Below are positions 41,325 through 50,018 of a DNA stretch of 64,000 nucleotides, in pieces (within the stretch, counting starts at the first letter, position 1; every line of letters begins with the position of its first letter). A model generated the notes under the pieces. That model had not been told where the DNA came from. It saw only the letters and a list, made by a program, of their open reading frames with translations, and did no database searches. Position numbers and translations under genes: made by a program. This DNA is from Bradyrhizobium cenepequi (lineage in GTDB: Bacteria; Pseudomonadota; Alphaproteobacteria; Rhizobiales; Xanthobacteraceae): NCBI RefSeq assembly GCF_020329485.1, contig NZ_JAGKJI010000018.1, positions 1-64,000 on the forward strand. The letters are read 5' to 3'.

Positions 41325-42032
41325 ATGCATCGTGTGCTCATTGCGGCAATCGCGCTTGTTCTGGCCTCTTCGCCGGGCCGCGCGCAGCAGGACAGTTTAT
41401 CTCGCGGCGAGCAGGATTTTCGCGCCTGCGCGCCGTGCCACTCGCTCGAGCCCGATCGCAACATGACGGGTCCGAGCCTCGCAAATCTCTGGGGCCGCAA
41501 GGCGGGTAGCCTGCCGAGCTTTGATCGCTACTCCGAGGCGCTGAAAGCTTCCGGGATCATCTGGGACGACCTTTCGTTGGACGCTTGGCTGACCGCCCCC
41601 GAGCGCATGGTGCCGGACAACATCATGCCGTTCGAAGGCATCAAGGGTGCTCGCACACGCGCCGATCTGCTCGCCTTTTTGAAAGAAGCCACCAAGCCCG
41701 GCGCCGGCCCCCAGCAGATGGCTCAGTCCGGCATGGGCGGCATGATGAGGGGAATGATGGGAGGTGGACGCGTCCCGAACCTAAAGAGCCTTCAGCCTTC
41801 CGAACGCGTAACGCGCATCACCCACTGTCGAGACACCTATCGTGTGACCACCGCCGATGGCAAGACGCGCCCATTCTGGGAACGCAATCTCCGGCTCAAG
41901 ACGGACTCCAGCAAGGAAGGTCCGGAGAGAGGCGTGGCAGCGATCGTCCCGGCAGGTATGATGGGCGATCGCGCCGACCTGATCTTTTCCGCACCCGACG
42001 AGATCAGCAATATGATCGAACAGCGATGCTAG
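41325..42032 (+). CDS. Class I cytochrome c with a Met-rich linker and extra C-terminal domain
   Basis: 235 residues from ATG at 41325; GGGAGGA lies seven bases upstream. After the signal peptide (to about 20), C35-x-x-C38-H39 binds haem and M101 (NIMPFEG) is the sixth ligand. A Met/Gly linker (GMGGMMRGMMGGGR) then leads to about 80 residues of unknown fold with two cysteines (ITHCRDTYRV... and the terminal C). It follows cusA and may accept electrons from the oxidase or from Cu(I). The spacer before it contains an open reading start MTTAHETKHQ at 41198 that may be a lost gene. Confidence 0.85.
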   Translation: MHRVLIAAIALVLASSPGRAQQDSLSRGEQDFRACAPCHSLEPDRNMTGPSLANLWGRKAGSLPSFDRYSEALKASGIIWDDLSLDAWLTAPERMVPDNIMPFEGIKGARTRADLLAFLKEATKPGAGPQQMAQSGMGGMMRGMMGGGRVPNLKSLQPSERVTRITHCRDTYRVTTADGKTRPFWERNLRLKTDSSKEGPERGVAAIVPAGMMGDRADLIFSAPDEISNMIEQRC

Positions 42033-42033
42033 G

Positions 42034-42654
42034 ATGGGCCAGATGGGCTTCTACAATGACATCATTCTTCCGAGGCTTTGCGACCTTGCGATGCGCAACA
42101 AGGAGCTTCTGCCCTACCGGGAGAGGGCGATAAGGGCGGCGGAGGGCCTCGTGCTCGAGATCGGCATCGGGTCCGGTCGCAATCTCCCATTCTACGGCGC
42201 GGCTGTGAAGCATGTTGTGGGCCTCGAACCCGGTTCGAAGCTCCTGAACATGGCGCGCCACGCTCCACATCAAGATATTCCTGTAGAGTTTGTCGAAGCC
42301 TCGGCCGATGCGATTCCGATCGAGGGTGGTAGAATCGATACCGTCGTAACGACTTGGACAATGTGCAGCATTCCCGACGTCGACCGTGCTCTCGCGGAAG
42401 TTCGGCGGGTCCTGAAGCCGGGAGGAAAGCTTGTCTTCGTCGAGCACGGGCGCGCACCCGAACCCCGTGTGCAATGGTGGCAAGATCGCCTGACGCCCGC
42501 ATGGAGGCGCATCTCAGGCGGTTGCCATCTCAATCGGGACATTGCTGACGTCGTGCGCAGGAACGGCTTTCATGTCGAGGAGATGCGCACCGGATACATG
42601 AATGGACTGAAACCTATGACCTTCATGTATGAAGGCTTGGCAAGCCCTCGTTGA
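42034..42654 (+). CDS. Class I SAM-dependent methyltransferase (UbiE/phosphatidylethanolamine N-methyltransferase-like)
   Basis: 206 residues, starting one base after the previous stop. VLEIGIGSGRNLPFYG is the SAM-binding loop; VGLEPGSKLLNMARH and VVTTWTMCSIPDVDRALAEV are the next family motifs, and VLKPGGKLVFVEHG is motif III. These proteins methylate lipids or quinones, and small members occur repeatedly beside copper genes, for reasons not known to me. Transcription with the cytochrome is likely from the spacing. Confidence 0.88.
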   Translation: MGQMGFYNDIILPRLCDLAMRNKELLPYRERAIRAAEGLVLEIGIGSGRNLPFYGAAVKHVVGLEPGSKLLNMARHAPHQDIPVEFVEASADAIPIEGGRIDTVVTTWTMCSIPDVDRALAEVRRVLKPGGKLVFVEHGRAPEPRVQWWQDRLTPAWRRISGGCHLNRDIADVVRRNGFHVEEMRTGYMNGLKPMTFMYEGLASPR

Positions 42655-42711
42655 TGGGGCCTGAGCGACCAAGCAAGGCGAACGCCATGTGAACTGAAAG
42701 CGGAGCAGAAC

Positions 42712-43194
42712 ATGGAACATAGCGCATATTCCGTCACACGCCGATCGTTTGGGGGCATCTTGACAGGGTTGGCGATGGCGGCATCTACCAGTGCCGTAGA
42801 AGCGGACGAAACTACGATCACGGTGCACAAGGACCCGAACTGTGGATGCTGTACGGGATGGGTACAGCATCTGCGCGGCGCCGGATTCAAGGTGCGAGTG
42901 GAAGAGACCTCCGACCTGGAGCCGATCCGCGTCCGACTTGGGGTGCCACCGGAATTGGCCGCGTGTCACACGGCAGAAGTGTACGGCTACATCGTCGAGG
43001 GACACGTGCCGGCAGCGGCCGTGCGACGGTTGCTTTCCGGGCGGACGAACGTGAGAGGTCTCGCGGTGCCTGGAATGCCGGTCGGATCGCCGGGCATGGA
43101 AGGTGATCGGCCTCAGCCCTACACCGTAATTTCGTTTGGAGCAGATGGCCCCAAGCCGTTCATGCGCTTCCTGGGCAAAGAGGCGATCGGCTGA
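42712..43194 (+). CDS. DUF411 metal-binding protein (CopG-like)
   Basis: 160 residues. A twin-arginine-like start (TRRSFGGILTGLAMAAST) leads to a DUF411 domain: TITVHKDPNCGCCTGWVQHL with C44, C46 and C47, then ELAACHTAEVYGYIVEGHVPA and the closing GMPVGSPGME. DUF411 proteins accompany copper-resistance genes and are thought to bind copper in the periplasm. It ends the copper locus; the next gene on the other strand is an unrelated MFS remnant. Confidence 0.88.
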   Translation: MEHSAYSVTRRSFGGILTGLAMAASTSAVEADETTITVHKDPNCGCCTGWVQHLRGAGFKVRVEETSDLEPIRVRLGVPPELAACHTAEVYGYIVEGHVPAAAVRRLLSGRTNVRGLAVPGMPVGSPGMEGDRPQPYTVISFGADGPKPFMRFLGKEAIG

Positions 43195-43313
43195 TCTGTC
43201 CTCATTTGCCACCTACGAGACAGGCTCCATCTTTGTTCAGGCTCCCGAGTCAGGGCTATGTTGCCGCAAGCGAATGCCAAGGCGACCGAGAAAACCTTTC
43301 CCACGCCCTCACC

Positions 43314-43895
43314 TCACTTCGCCAGCGGCTTCCCCGCCGTCTCGGGCGCCATCGCGATGAAGGGCAGGCCGACCACGTAGATCAGCGACAACAGCGAGAT
43401 CGCGAGCGGATAGCTCCCGGTCTTTGCAGCAAGCGCGCCGATCAGGGTGGGGCCGGCCGCGCCCAATACGCGCCCCATGCTGAAGGCAAAGCCGGAGCCG
43501 GATCCCCGCAACGCGGTCGGGAACATCTCCGGCAGCCAGATCGTGAACAGGCCGAATACGCCGTTGGTGAAGAAGCCGAGCACCGGCAGCAGGACCAGGA
43601 ACAGCGCAAGGTTGTCGAGATGCGCGATCGCGATCTCGTAGCTCGCCACCACCGAGATCAGCGAGCCCATAAAGAACAGCACCGCCGTCCGGCGGCGGCT
43701 TGCGAGATATCCGGTGATCCAGGGCATCAGGAGGCAGCCGATCAGCGTGCCGACGTTGGTGATGAGCCCTGCCACCGCGCCCATCAAGCCATCGAGCATC
43801 CATCCAAACCAGGTCGCCCAGAACACTTTCCTCGGCGATACCGCACCGCCCTCCTCGACCTCCGATGCGATGGTCTCAACGGCGCTCTCGGTCAT
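43314..43895 (-). pseudogene. MFS transporter gene with a large internal in-frame deletion
   Basis: 193 codons from ATG at 43895 (MTESAVETIASEVEEGGAVS). The N-terminus up to FGWMLDG is the intact start of a roughly 430-residue MFS carrier (normally WMLDGFD...). It then jumps straight to LMGAVAGLITNVGTLIGC, which belongs after about the sixth membrane helix, and runs to a normal C-terminus (MAPETAGKPLAK). Helices 2 to about 6 and the signature loop are gone, while the frame is kept. The product would have too few helices to act as a carrier. Confidence 0.75.
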
Positions 43896-44137
43896 GTTTC
43901 CTCCACGTTTCTTTTTCGGGCGAACTATGACCGCGTTTGCACGAGGCGACACCTACGGCAAATAGGACGGAGGCATCCTGTGGGAGAATGGCAGCAGGCT
44001 GCGACGCCGTGCGTAAGCGAGAGCGATTCTTTCGACGCGACCGGGGAGCAAGAAAGCAATATACAGGACCGTGAACGAAGTCCGCGCCGGGTTCGTTGTA
44101 GGGACAGCGGCGCCGCAAAGGTGGAAGCGAGACAGAC

Positions 44138-45187
44138 GTGCGACGGATTGAAGATCAAGGTTTCCTGCTGCTGCTGTTCGTCGTCACCCTGGCGTTCGCC
44201 TGGATTTTGCAGCCGTTCTATGGTGCCGTGCTCTGGGCCATCGTCGTGGCCGTCATCTTTGCGCCGGTCAATCGGAGGATATTGAGATCGGTGGGCGGAA
44301 GGCCGACGAGCGCCGCCTCGATCACGGTCCTGCTCATCATTGCGATGGTGCTTCTGCCGCTCGCGCTGATCGCGACCTCCCTCGTTCGGGAAGCGTCGAG
44401 CCTCTACGCAAAGATTCAGTCCGGGGAGTACGACTTCTCCGGCTACGTCCAGCGGATCTTCGATGCGCTGCCGGCGTGGGCGACCGGTTGGCTGGATCGC
44501 TTCAACCTGGGCGACCTTTCGGCGCTGCGCGAAACGTTGACGTCAGGCCTTATGAAGGGCGGACAGGTTCTGGCGCCGCAGGCGCTCACCATCGGAATGA
44601 ACACGTTCGATTTTGTGATCGGCCTCGGCATCATGCTGTACCTTCTGTTTTTCCTATTGCGCGACGGCAAGGCGCTTGCCGATCGGATCAAGGAGGCCGT
44701 CCCCCTCGAGGCCGATCGGAAGTCCGCGCTGTTCACAAGATTCGCCGATGTCGTCCGCGCCACCGTCAAGGGCGGCGTGCTGGTGGCGATGGCCCAGGGC
44801 GCGCTCGGCGGGCTGGCGTTCTGGTTCTTGGGCGTTCACGCGCCGATCTTGTGGGCGGTGCTGATGGCCTTCCTGTCGCTGCTGCCGGCGATCGGCGCCG
44901 GGCTGGTCTGGATCCCCGTTGCCCTCTATTTCCTGGCCACCGGCGCCATATGGCAGGGCCTCGGGCTGATTGCCTATGGCGTGCTCGTCATCGGCCTGGT
45001 GGACAATGTGCTGCGTCCCTTCCTGGTCGGCAAGGACACCAAGCTGCCCGACTACGTCGTGCTGATTTCCACGCTGGGCGGCATCGAAGTCTTCGGTCTG
45101 AACGGCTTCGTCATCGGTCCGCTGATCGCCGCCATTTTCATGGTGGCGTGGGAAATCTTCGCCGCCTCCAGGCGGACGACGGCGTAA
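44138..45187 (+). CDS. AI-2E-family membrane protein (PerM/YdiK type)
   Basis: 349 residues from GTG at 44138. About eight hydrophobic segments, with the family features: FAWILQPFYGAVLWAIVVAVIFAPVNRRI at the start, a soluble middle (YAKIQSGEYDFSGYVQRIFDAL) and the C-terminal pair FLSLLPAIGAGLVWIPVALY and VDNVLRPFLVGKDTKLPDYVV. Some members export AI-2, others exchange Na+ and H+; the substrate is open here. It is convergent with the monooxygenase-esterase gene. Confidence 0.88.
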   Translation: MRRIEDQGFLLLLFVVTLAFAWILQPFYGAVLWAIVVAVIFAPVNRRILRSVGGRPTSAASITVLLIIAMVLLPLALIATSLVREASSLYAKIQSGEYDFSGYVQRIFDALPAWATGWLDRFNLGDLSALRETLTSGLMKGGQVLAPQALTIGMNTFDFVIGLGIMLYLLFFLLRDGKALADRIKEAVPLEADRKSALFTRFADVVRATVKGGVLVAMAQGALGGLAFWFLGVHAPILWAVLMAFLSLLPAIGAGLVWIPVALYFLATGAIWQGLGLIAYGVLVIGLVDNVLRPFLVGKDTKLPDYVVLISTLGGIEVFGLNGFVIGPLIAAIFMVAWEIFAASRRTTA

Positions 45188-45201
45188 TCCTCCGTTCCTC
45201 A

Positions 45202-47859
45202 CTACTCCGCGGCCACCGCGACCTCTTGCGGCACCATCCCCGCCTCAGCCAACCCGGCAAACCGTCGCAAGGCCTCGGCCATCCGCACACGCCCGCTGAC
45301 GCCGGTGATGATCACATCGACCATGGTGAAGGAACAGTGGAAATGGCCGCGGGCGTCGAGCTGTTCCACCGGCACGCCCGCAGCAGCGAGCGCTTCGGCG
45401 TAAGCAACCCCCTCGTCATGCAGCGGATCGAACTCGCAGGCCACCACGAAGGCCTGAGGCAAACCCTCGAGCTTGCCGCGTAGCGGCGAGGCGCGCGGAT
45501 CGGTCCGGTCGCCAGGCGAGCAGTAGATGTCCCAGAACCAGTACATCAGCGAACGTGTCACGAAGTAGCCCGTCGCATTGTCGGTGTACGATGGCCGATC
45601 GAACGTGCAGTCAGTGACCGGGCTGATCAATAGCTGGCCCGCGATCTCAGGGCCGCCGCGATCGCGCGCGAGCTGGCAGGCGACGGCCGCGATGTTACCG
45701 CCGGCGCTCCAGCCGGCGACCAGCACGGGTCCCGACACACCGCCGAGCTCGGCAGCGTGCTCGGCAATCCAGCGCGTCGCCGCAAAGCCGTCCTCCGCTG
45801 CCGTCGGGAAGCGGTGCCAGGGCGCATGCCGATAGCCGACGCTGACGAAGATCATTCCGCTGCGCCGGCACATGTCGCGGCAGAACGGATCGTCCGACTG
45901 CTCATCGCCCAAGACCCAGCCGCCGCCGTGGAAATAGACCACGATCAGATGCGGTCCCGGCGTCGCCGGCCGATAGAGCCGGTATGGCAGCGGACCGTCG
46001 TTGCCCGGAAGCGTGCCGTCAACGATCTCGCCGACCGGCCGGCCCGCGGGACGGCCCTTGTTGAACTCATCGAGGAAGTCGCGCGCGCCCTGGGCACCAA
46101 GCTGTTCGATCGGCGGCAGGTTCATGTCCGCCAGCATGCCGAGCACGAGCCGCACATCCGGTTGCAGCCGCACGACCTCGCCGTCATTGCATTGCTCGGC
46201 GACATCGGGCCCGGTAAGCCTGAAGCCGAGCATGCCGCGACTGGCGATCTCGTTGCAGATGCTGCGATAGGGGCCGACGCCGCCGGTATAGGGCATCACG
46301 CCCCACGCCTTGCCCGGAACGTTCGCGCCCGTGTACCAGGTGTTGGCGAGCCGGTGCAGCGTGACCATCGAGCAGCCGGTCATGTGCCGCGCCCAGCCCG
46401 CCTGCGCCGTCTCGGTCGGCTCGATGGTGGTGAAGCCCGCCTCGCGCAGCGCGATCAACCGATCGACCACCCAGTCGATGTGCTGCTCGATCGACACCGC
46501 CATGTTCGACAGCACCGACGGGCTGCCTGGTCCGGTGATCATGAACAGATTGGGGAATCCGGCAACGGTGAGTCCGAGATAGGTCTGCGGTCCCTGCGCC
46601 CAGACGTCGGACAGCGATTTTCCACCACGTCCCGTGATCGGATGCACCGCCCGGATGGCGCCGGTCATGGCGTCGAAGCCGGTCGCGAACACGATCACAT
46701 CAAGATCGAAGCTGCGCTTGTCGGTCGTGATGCCGGAGGCCGTGATCTCCTTGATCGGCTCCTGCCGCAAGTTCACCAGCGCGACGTTCGGACGGTTATA
46801 GGTGGCGTAATAGTTGGTATCGAGACAGGGGCGCTTGGAGCCAAACGGATGATCGTGCGGGGTCAGCGCCTCGGCCGTATCGGGATCCTTCACGACCGCG
46901 CGGATCTTCTCGCGGATCAGCTCAGCGACCAGCGCATTGCCATCGACGTCCACGCCCTGGTCGGCCCAGAGCTGGGTCAGGACGTGGACGAGATCGCCAG
47001 CGGCCCACGCCTTTTCGAAGCGCTCGCGCCGCTCGGCATCACTCAACTGCCAGCTCACGACCGTCTGCTGCGGATATGGCACGCCCGTGAGCGACCACCG
47101 CGCCTGTTCGCGATAGCCGGCACGGTCGCCCTCCAGCATGCCGAGCCGATCTGCCGGCGGCGGACCATTGTGCGCGGGCAGCGCAAAGTTCGGCGTGCGC
47201 TGGAAAACCGTGAGATGCGCCGCCTGCTCCGCGATCACCGGGATCGACTGGATGCCCGACGATCCGGTGCCGATGACGCCGACGCGCTTGCCGGCGAGGG
47301 TGACCTCTTCATGCGGCCAGCGGCTGGTAAAATACACCTCGCCCTTGAAGTCCTTGACGCCGTCGATCTCCGGCGGCTTGGGCGCGGAGAGACAGCCCGT
47401 GGCCATGATGTAATAGCGACAGGACACGGCCGCGCCATTGTCGGTCGTGAGCAGCCAGCGTTCCGCGGTCTCATCCCACGTCGCCGCCGTGACCTTGGTG
47501 TGAAAGCGAATATGGCGCCTGAGATCATAGCGATCGGCGACGAAACCGAGATAGCGCAGGATTTCCGGCTGGGTCGCATATTTCTCCGACCATTGCCACG
47601 CGCGCTCCAGCTCCGGATCGAACGTGTAGCTGTAGTCGATGGTCTGAATGTCGCAACGTGCGCCGGGATAGCGATTCCAATACCAGGTGCCACCGACGTC
47701 GCCGGCCTCTTCCAGCGCCACCATCGTGAAGCCGGCCTTGGATAGCCGGTGGAGAAGATAGAGGCCCGCAAACCCGGCCCCCACCACTGCGACGTCGACC
47801 TGTTGCGCCGTGCCGTTTGTCGCCTCTGACGCACGTGCTGCAACCATTGCCTCTGGCAT
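45202..47859 (-). CDS. Baeyer-Villiger-type flavin monooxygenase fused to an alpha/beta hydrolase
   Basis: 885 residues. Residues 1 to about 545 are a flavoprotein monooxygenase with two Rossmann loops (GAGFAG 27-32; GTGSSG 197-202) and the fingerprint FKGEVYFTSRWP (171-182). In typical Baeyer-Villiger enzymes its seventh residue is His; here it is F177. From about 620 to 880 there is a hormone-sensitive-lipase-type hydrolase with HGGGW, GWSAGG, the acid in EFDPLHDEG and a His in RGHFHCS. The two parts would turn a ketone into an ester and then split it. There is no signal; cytoplasmic. Single gene, with no obvious operon. Confidence 0.85.
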   Translation of the reverse strand: MPEAMVAARASEATNGTAQQVDVAVVGAGFAGLYLLHRLSKAGFTMVALEEAGDVGGTWYWNRYPGARCDIQTIDYSYTFDPELERAWQWSEKYATQPEILRYLGFVADRYDLRRHIRFHTKVTAATWDETAERWLLTTDNGAAVSCRYYIMATGCLSAPKPPEIDGVKDFKGEVYFTSRWPHEEVTLAGKRVGVIGTGSSGIQSIPVIAEQAAHLTVFQRTPNFALPAHNGPPPADRLGMLEGDRAGYREQARWSLTGVPYPQQTVVSWQLSDAERRERFEKAWAAGDLVHVLTQLWADQGVDVDGNALVAELIREKIRAVVKDPDTAEALTPHDHPFGSKRPCLDTNYYATYNRPNVALVNLRQEPIKEITASGITTDKRSFDLDVIVFATGFDAMTGAIRAVHPITGRGGKSLSDVWAQGPQTYLGLTVAGFPNLFMITGPGSPSVLSNMAVSIEQHIDWVVDRLIALREAGFTTIEPTETAQAGWARHMTGCSMVTLHRLANTWYTGANVPGKAWGVMPYTGGVGPYRSICNEIASRGMLGFRLTGPDVAEQCNDGEVVRLQPDVRLVLGMLADMNLPPIEQLGAQGARDFLDEFNKGRPAGRPVGEIVDGTLPGNDGPLPYRLYRPATPGPHLIVVYFHGGGWVLGDEQSDDPFCRDMCRRSGMIFVSVGYRHAPWHRFPTAAEDGFAATRWIAEHAAELGGVSGPVLVAGWSAGGNIAAVACQLARDRGGPEIAGQLLISPVTDCTFDRPSYTDNATGYFVTRSLMYWFWDIYCSPGDRTDPRASPLRGKLEGLPQAFVVACEFDPLHDEGVAYAEALAAAGVPVEQLDARGHFHCSFTMVDVIITGVSGRVRMAEALRRFAGLAEAGMVPQEVAVAAE

Positions 47860-47998
47860 GCCATCCTCCCGTGCATTTGATTTTTCGTGAGGCTATGCCG
47901 GGGGAGCCGCTTTGTCATCGGACAATTCAATCTTTGGTTGGTGCGCTGCAGCGACCTGTTGTTCTTGTTCGGAAATGCTTCAGCACGTGCCCGCACCT

Positions 47999-48589
47999 TC
48001 AGCGAGCTCGGCGCAGCATCGGAAACAGCGGCGGCGATGCCCCCACCTGGACCGTGCCGAGAACCTCGAAACCATGTCGCTGATACAGCGGAATATTGGC
48101 CGGGTTGGTGGATTCGAGATAGGCTGCGACATGATCGCGATCGAACAGCCGAACGGCGTCCGCCAGCAATGCCCCGCCACAGCCCTTGCGTCGATGCACC
48201 GGATCGACGCCGATCAACGGCAGATACCAATGAGCTTCGTTGGGATGATAGGCCGTCATCCCTTCGAAAACGGCGGCCATCTCTGACTCCCGCCCTGGCG
48301 GCATGGTCGCTGCAAGAGCTGCCTCGTCGGGTTCGATGCCCGGCGGCAGCCACAGTGCCACGCCTGCACAGTCATCGACACAGCGCGCCGTATCTTGCTC
48401 GAAAGCGCCGCCACCGAATGCGCGCACGAGGGCCCGAAAAGATGCGAGATACTGGTCCGGATCGGGATAGGTCCAACGTGCTACCGGATCGGCGTTGAAG
48501 GCAAGTACCAGAACGGAGATGGCTCGCTCGATATCGGCGGGCGCAACGGCGGTCACCACCGGACGAGAAGCTGCGTTCGCGGGGCTCAT
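47999..48589 (-). CDS. GNAT-family N-acetyltransferase
   Basis: 196 residues from ATG at 48589 (MSPANAASRPVVTAVAPAD), with GGAGG upstream. The acetyl-CoA loop is VDPVHRRKGCGGALLAD (about 127-143, the Q/R-x-x-G-x-G/A motif), with AYLESTNPANIPLYQRHGFEVLG as the C-terminal GNAT signature. It is upstream of the monooxygenase-esterase on the same strand, 140 bases apart. Substrate unknown. Confidence 0.87.
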   Translation of the reverse strand: MSPANAASRPVVTAVAPADIERAISVLVLAFNADPVARWTYPDPDQYLASFRALVRAFGGGAFEQDTARCVDDCAGVALWLPPGIEPDEAALAATMPPGRESEMAAVFEGMTAYHPNEAHWYLPLIGVDPVHRRKGCGGALLADAVRLFDRDHVAAYLESTNPANIPLYQRHGFEVLGTVQVGASPPLFPMLRRAR

Positions 48590-48661
48590 CACATGACCTC
48601 CACTCCGGCCCAATTGCCAGGTTCAAGAGCACGTTGAAGATCGAACCACAAACCTGGGGCG

Positions 48662-48934
48662 TCAATCGGGAGAGGCGGTCAACAAGACGTGCGTTATCGG
48701 TTCGTCCCCGAAATGCATTTTGCCGTGTGCAGAGAGGCGCCAGGACATGGCCATGCCGTGTGTTCCGGTCACGAGCTTGATCATCCCCTTCGGGCAGGTG
48801 CCGTCATCGACCAGCACGGTCGCCCCGTTTCTCATGTCCAACGGTTCCTGTTTGACGACGACCTGCGCGTGGCAAATGCCACCCATGGCAATCGGGACCG
48901 TCAGGGCGATCGATCCAGTAATGACCGTTCTCAC
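48662..48934 (-). CDS. Small exported DUF6719-like protein
   Basis: 90 residues from GTG at 48934, with GGGAGGGG four bases upstream; an ATG 15 codons earlier lacks a site and would disrupt the signal. The signal segment TVITGSIALTVPIAMGGICHA is followed by VVVKQEPLDMRNGATVLVDDGTCPKGMIKLVTG, the conserved core I know from small secreted Bradyrhizobium proteins (DUF6719 type). Function unknown. Confidence 0.7.
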   Translation of the reverse strand: MRTVITGSIALTVPIAMGGICHAQVVVKQEPLDMRNGATVLVDDGTCPKGMIKLVTGTHGMAMSWRLSAHGKMHFGDEPITHVLLTASPD

Positions 48935-49117
48935 TTGTCCCCTCCCGCCCGTTCCTGGTTGCCGGTTCGGAAACGGCATACTGCTCCGCTTCGCCGCGCG
49001 AGGCTACGGCAGATTGGACTAACAGCCCGCGGAACCGACTGGAACCATCCGATCAAGATTTGTCAGGGCCATCAAGGCAGCGCAGTGTCGATTGACATGG
49101 CCGGCAGCAAGGAGTTT

Positions 49118-49137
49118 ATTTCCCCTCACGGGGATTA
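49118..49137. promoter_or_regulatory. Possible metal-regulator operator upstream of the chromate operon
   Basis: ATTTCCCC-TCAC-GGGGATTA resembles the CsoR-type palindrome CCCTATCCCC-TCCCG-GGGATAGGG at 56034-56058: a CCCC/GGGG core with A/T flanks. The arms are shorter and the outer bases mismatch. It lies about 65 bases before the ChrB start. A role as operator is inference from this likeness. Confidence 0.35.
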
Positions 49138-49199
49138 GGCGATCTCCCCGCGAGGCGACATGCCCAAGCATCGCGTCCTTAACTTATGAGGGACGCAGC

Positions 49200-50018
49200 A
49201 TGTCTTCATACACCTCGATTTCCCCTGACAAGCTTTCACGATTGATTGGCACGGCTAGCGTGCCTGTTCTGATCGACGTCCGCCTCGATGAGGACTTCGC
49301 GGCGGATCCACGCCTGATCCCGGGCGCAACGCGTCGCTCGCATCTCGACGTTCACGACTGGGCGCGAGACCTGGCCGGCCGGTCGACCGTCGTCATCTGC
49401 AATAAGGGCCAGAAGCTCAGCGAAGGCACGTCCGCGTGGCTCCGCCACAATGGCATCGCGGCAGAGATTCTCGAAGGCGGCCATCTCGGCTGGAAGCAGG
49501 CGGACCTTCCCACCGTGCCCGCCGACAAGATTCCGAAGCGTGACGGGCGCGGGCGCACCGTCTGGGTGACGCGATCGCGCCCGAAGATCGATCGCATCGC
49601 CTGTCCCTGGCTGATCCGCCGCTTCGTCGATCCCGCAGCGGTGTTCCTGTTCGTCACTCCTGCGGAAGTGGTTGCGGTCGCCGAGCGCTTTGCTGCCACG
49701 CCGTTCGATATCGAGAATGTGTTCTGGAGCCATCGCGGCGAGCTCTGCACGTTCGACGTGATGGTACAGGAGTTCGGCCTTTCGACACCCGCACTGGAGC
49801 GGCTGGCCGTGATGGTGCGCGCGGCCGACACCGCGCGTCTCGATCTTTCCCCGGAGGCGGCAGGCCTGCTCGCGGCATCGCTCGGCCTGTCGCGCATGTA
49901 CGACGACGACCTCGAGCAGTTGAACGCCGGCCTTCTTCTCTACGATGCCTTCTACCGCTGGTGTCGCGATGCGACCAGGGAGACCCATAACTGGCCGACC
50001 AGCAAGGTGAAGCCATGA
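49200..50018 (+). CDS. chrB: Rhodanese-ChrB fusion protein, chromate resistance
   Basis: 272 residues from ATG at 49200 (MSSYTSISPDKLSRLIG). Residues 1 to about 110 form a rhodanese domain with catalytic C67 (VVICNKGQKLSEG). About 115-265 is the ChrB C-terminal domain (VTRSRPKIDRIACPWLIRRFVDP; FWSHRGELCTFDVMVQEF; RMYDDDLEQLNAGLLLYDAFY). ChrB proteins sense or handle chromate; the rhodanese part may serve sulfur or thiol chemistry linked to chromate toxicity. Its stop overlaps chrA by ATGA, so the two are coupled. First gene of the operon. Confidence 0.88.
   Translation: MSSYTSISPDKLSRLIGTASVPVLIDVRLDEDFAADPRLIPGATRRSHLDVHDWARDLAGRSTVVICNKGQKLSEGTSAWLRHNGIAAEILEGGHLGWKQADLPTVPADKIPKRDGRGRTVWVTRSRPKIDRIACPWLIRRFVDPAAVFLFVTPAEVVAVAERFAATPFDIENVFWSHRGELCTFDVMVQEFGLSTPALERLAVMVRAADTARLDLSPEAAGLLAASLGLSRMYDDDLEQLNAGLLLYDAFYRWCRDATRETHNWPTSKVKP

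Noticed and set aside
41198..41509. Frame starting MTTAHETKHQCGSRR, perhaps the lost start of a copper P-type ATPase
   Set aside because: Only the first few residues suggest this; the rest runs antiparallel in sense to the cytochrome gene frame and has no domain, so it is mentioned only as a possible remnant.
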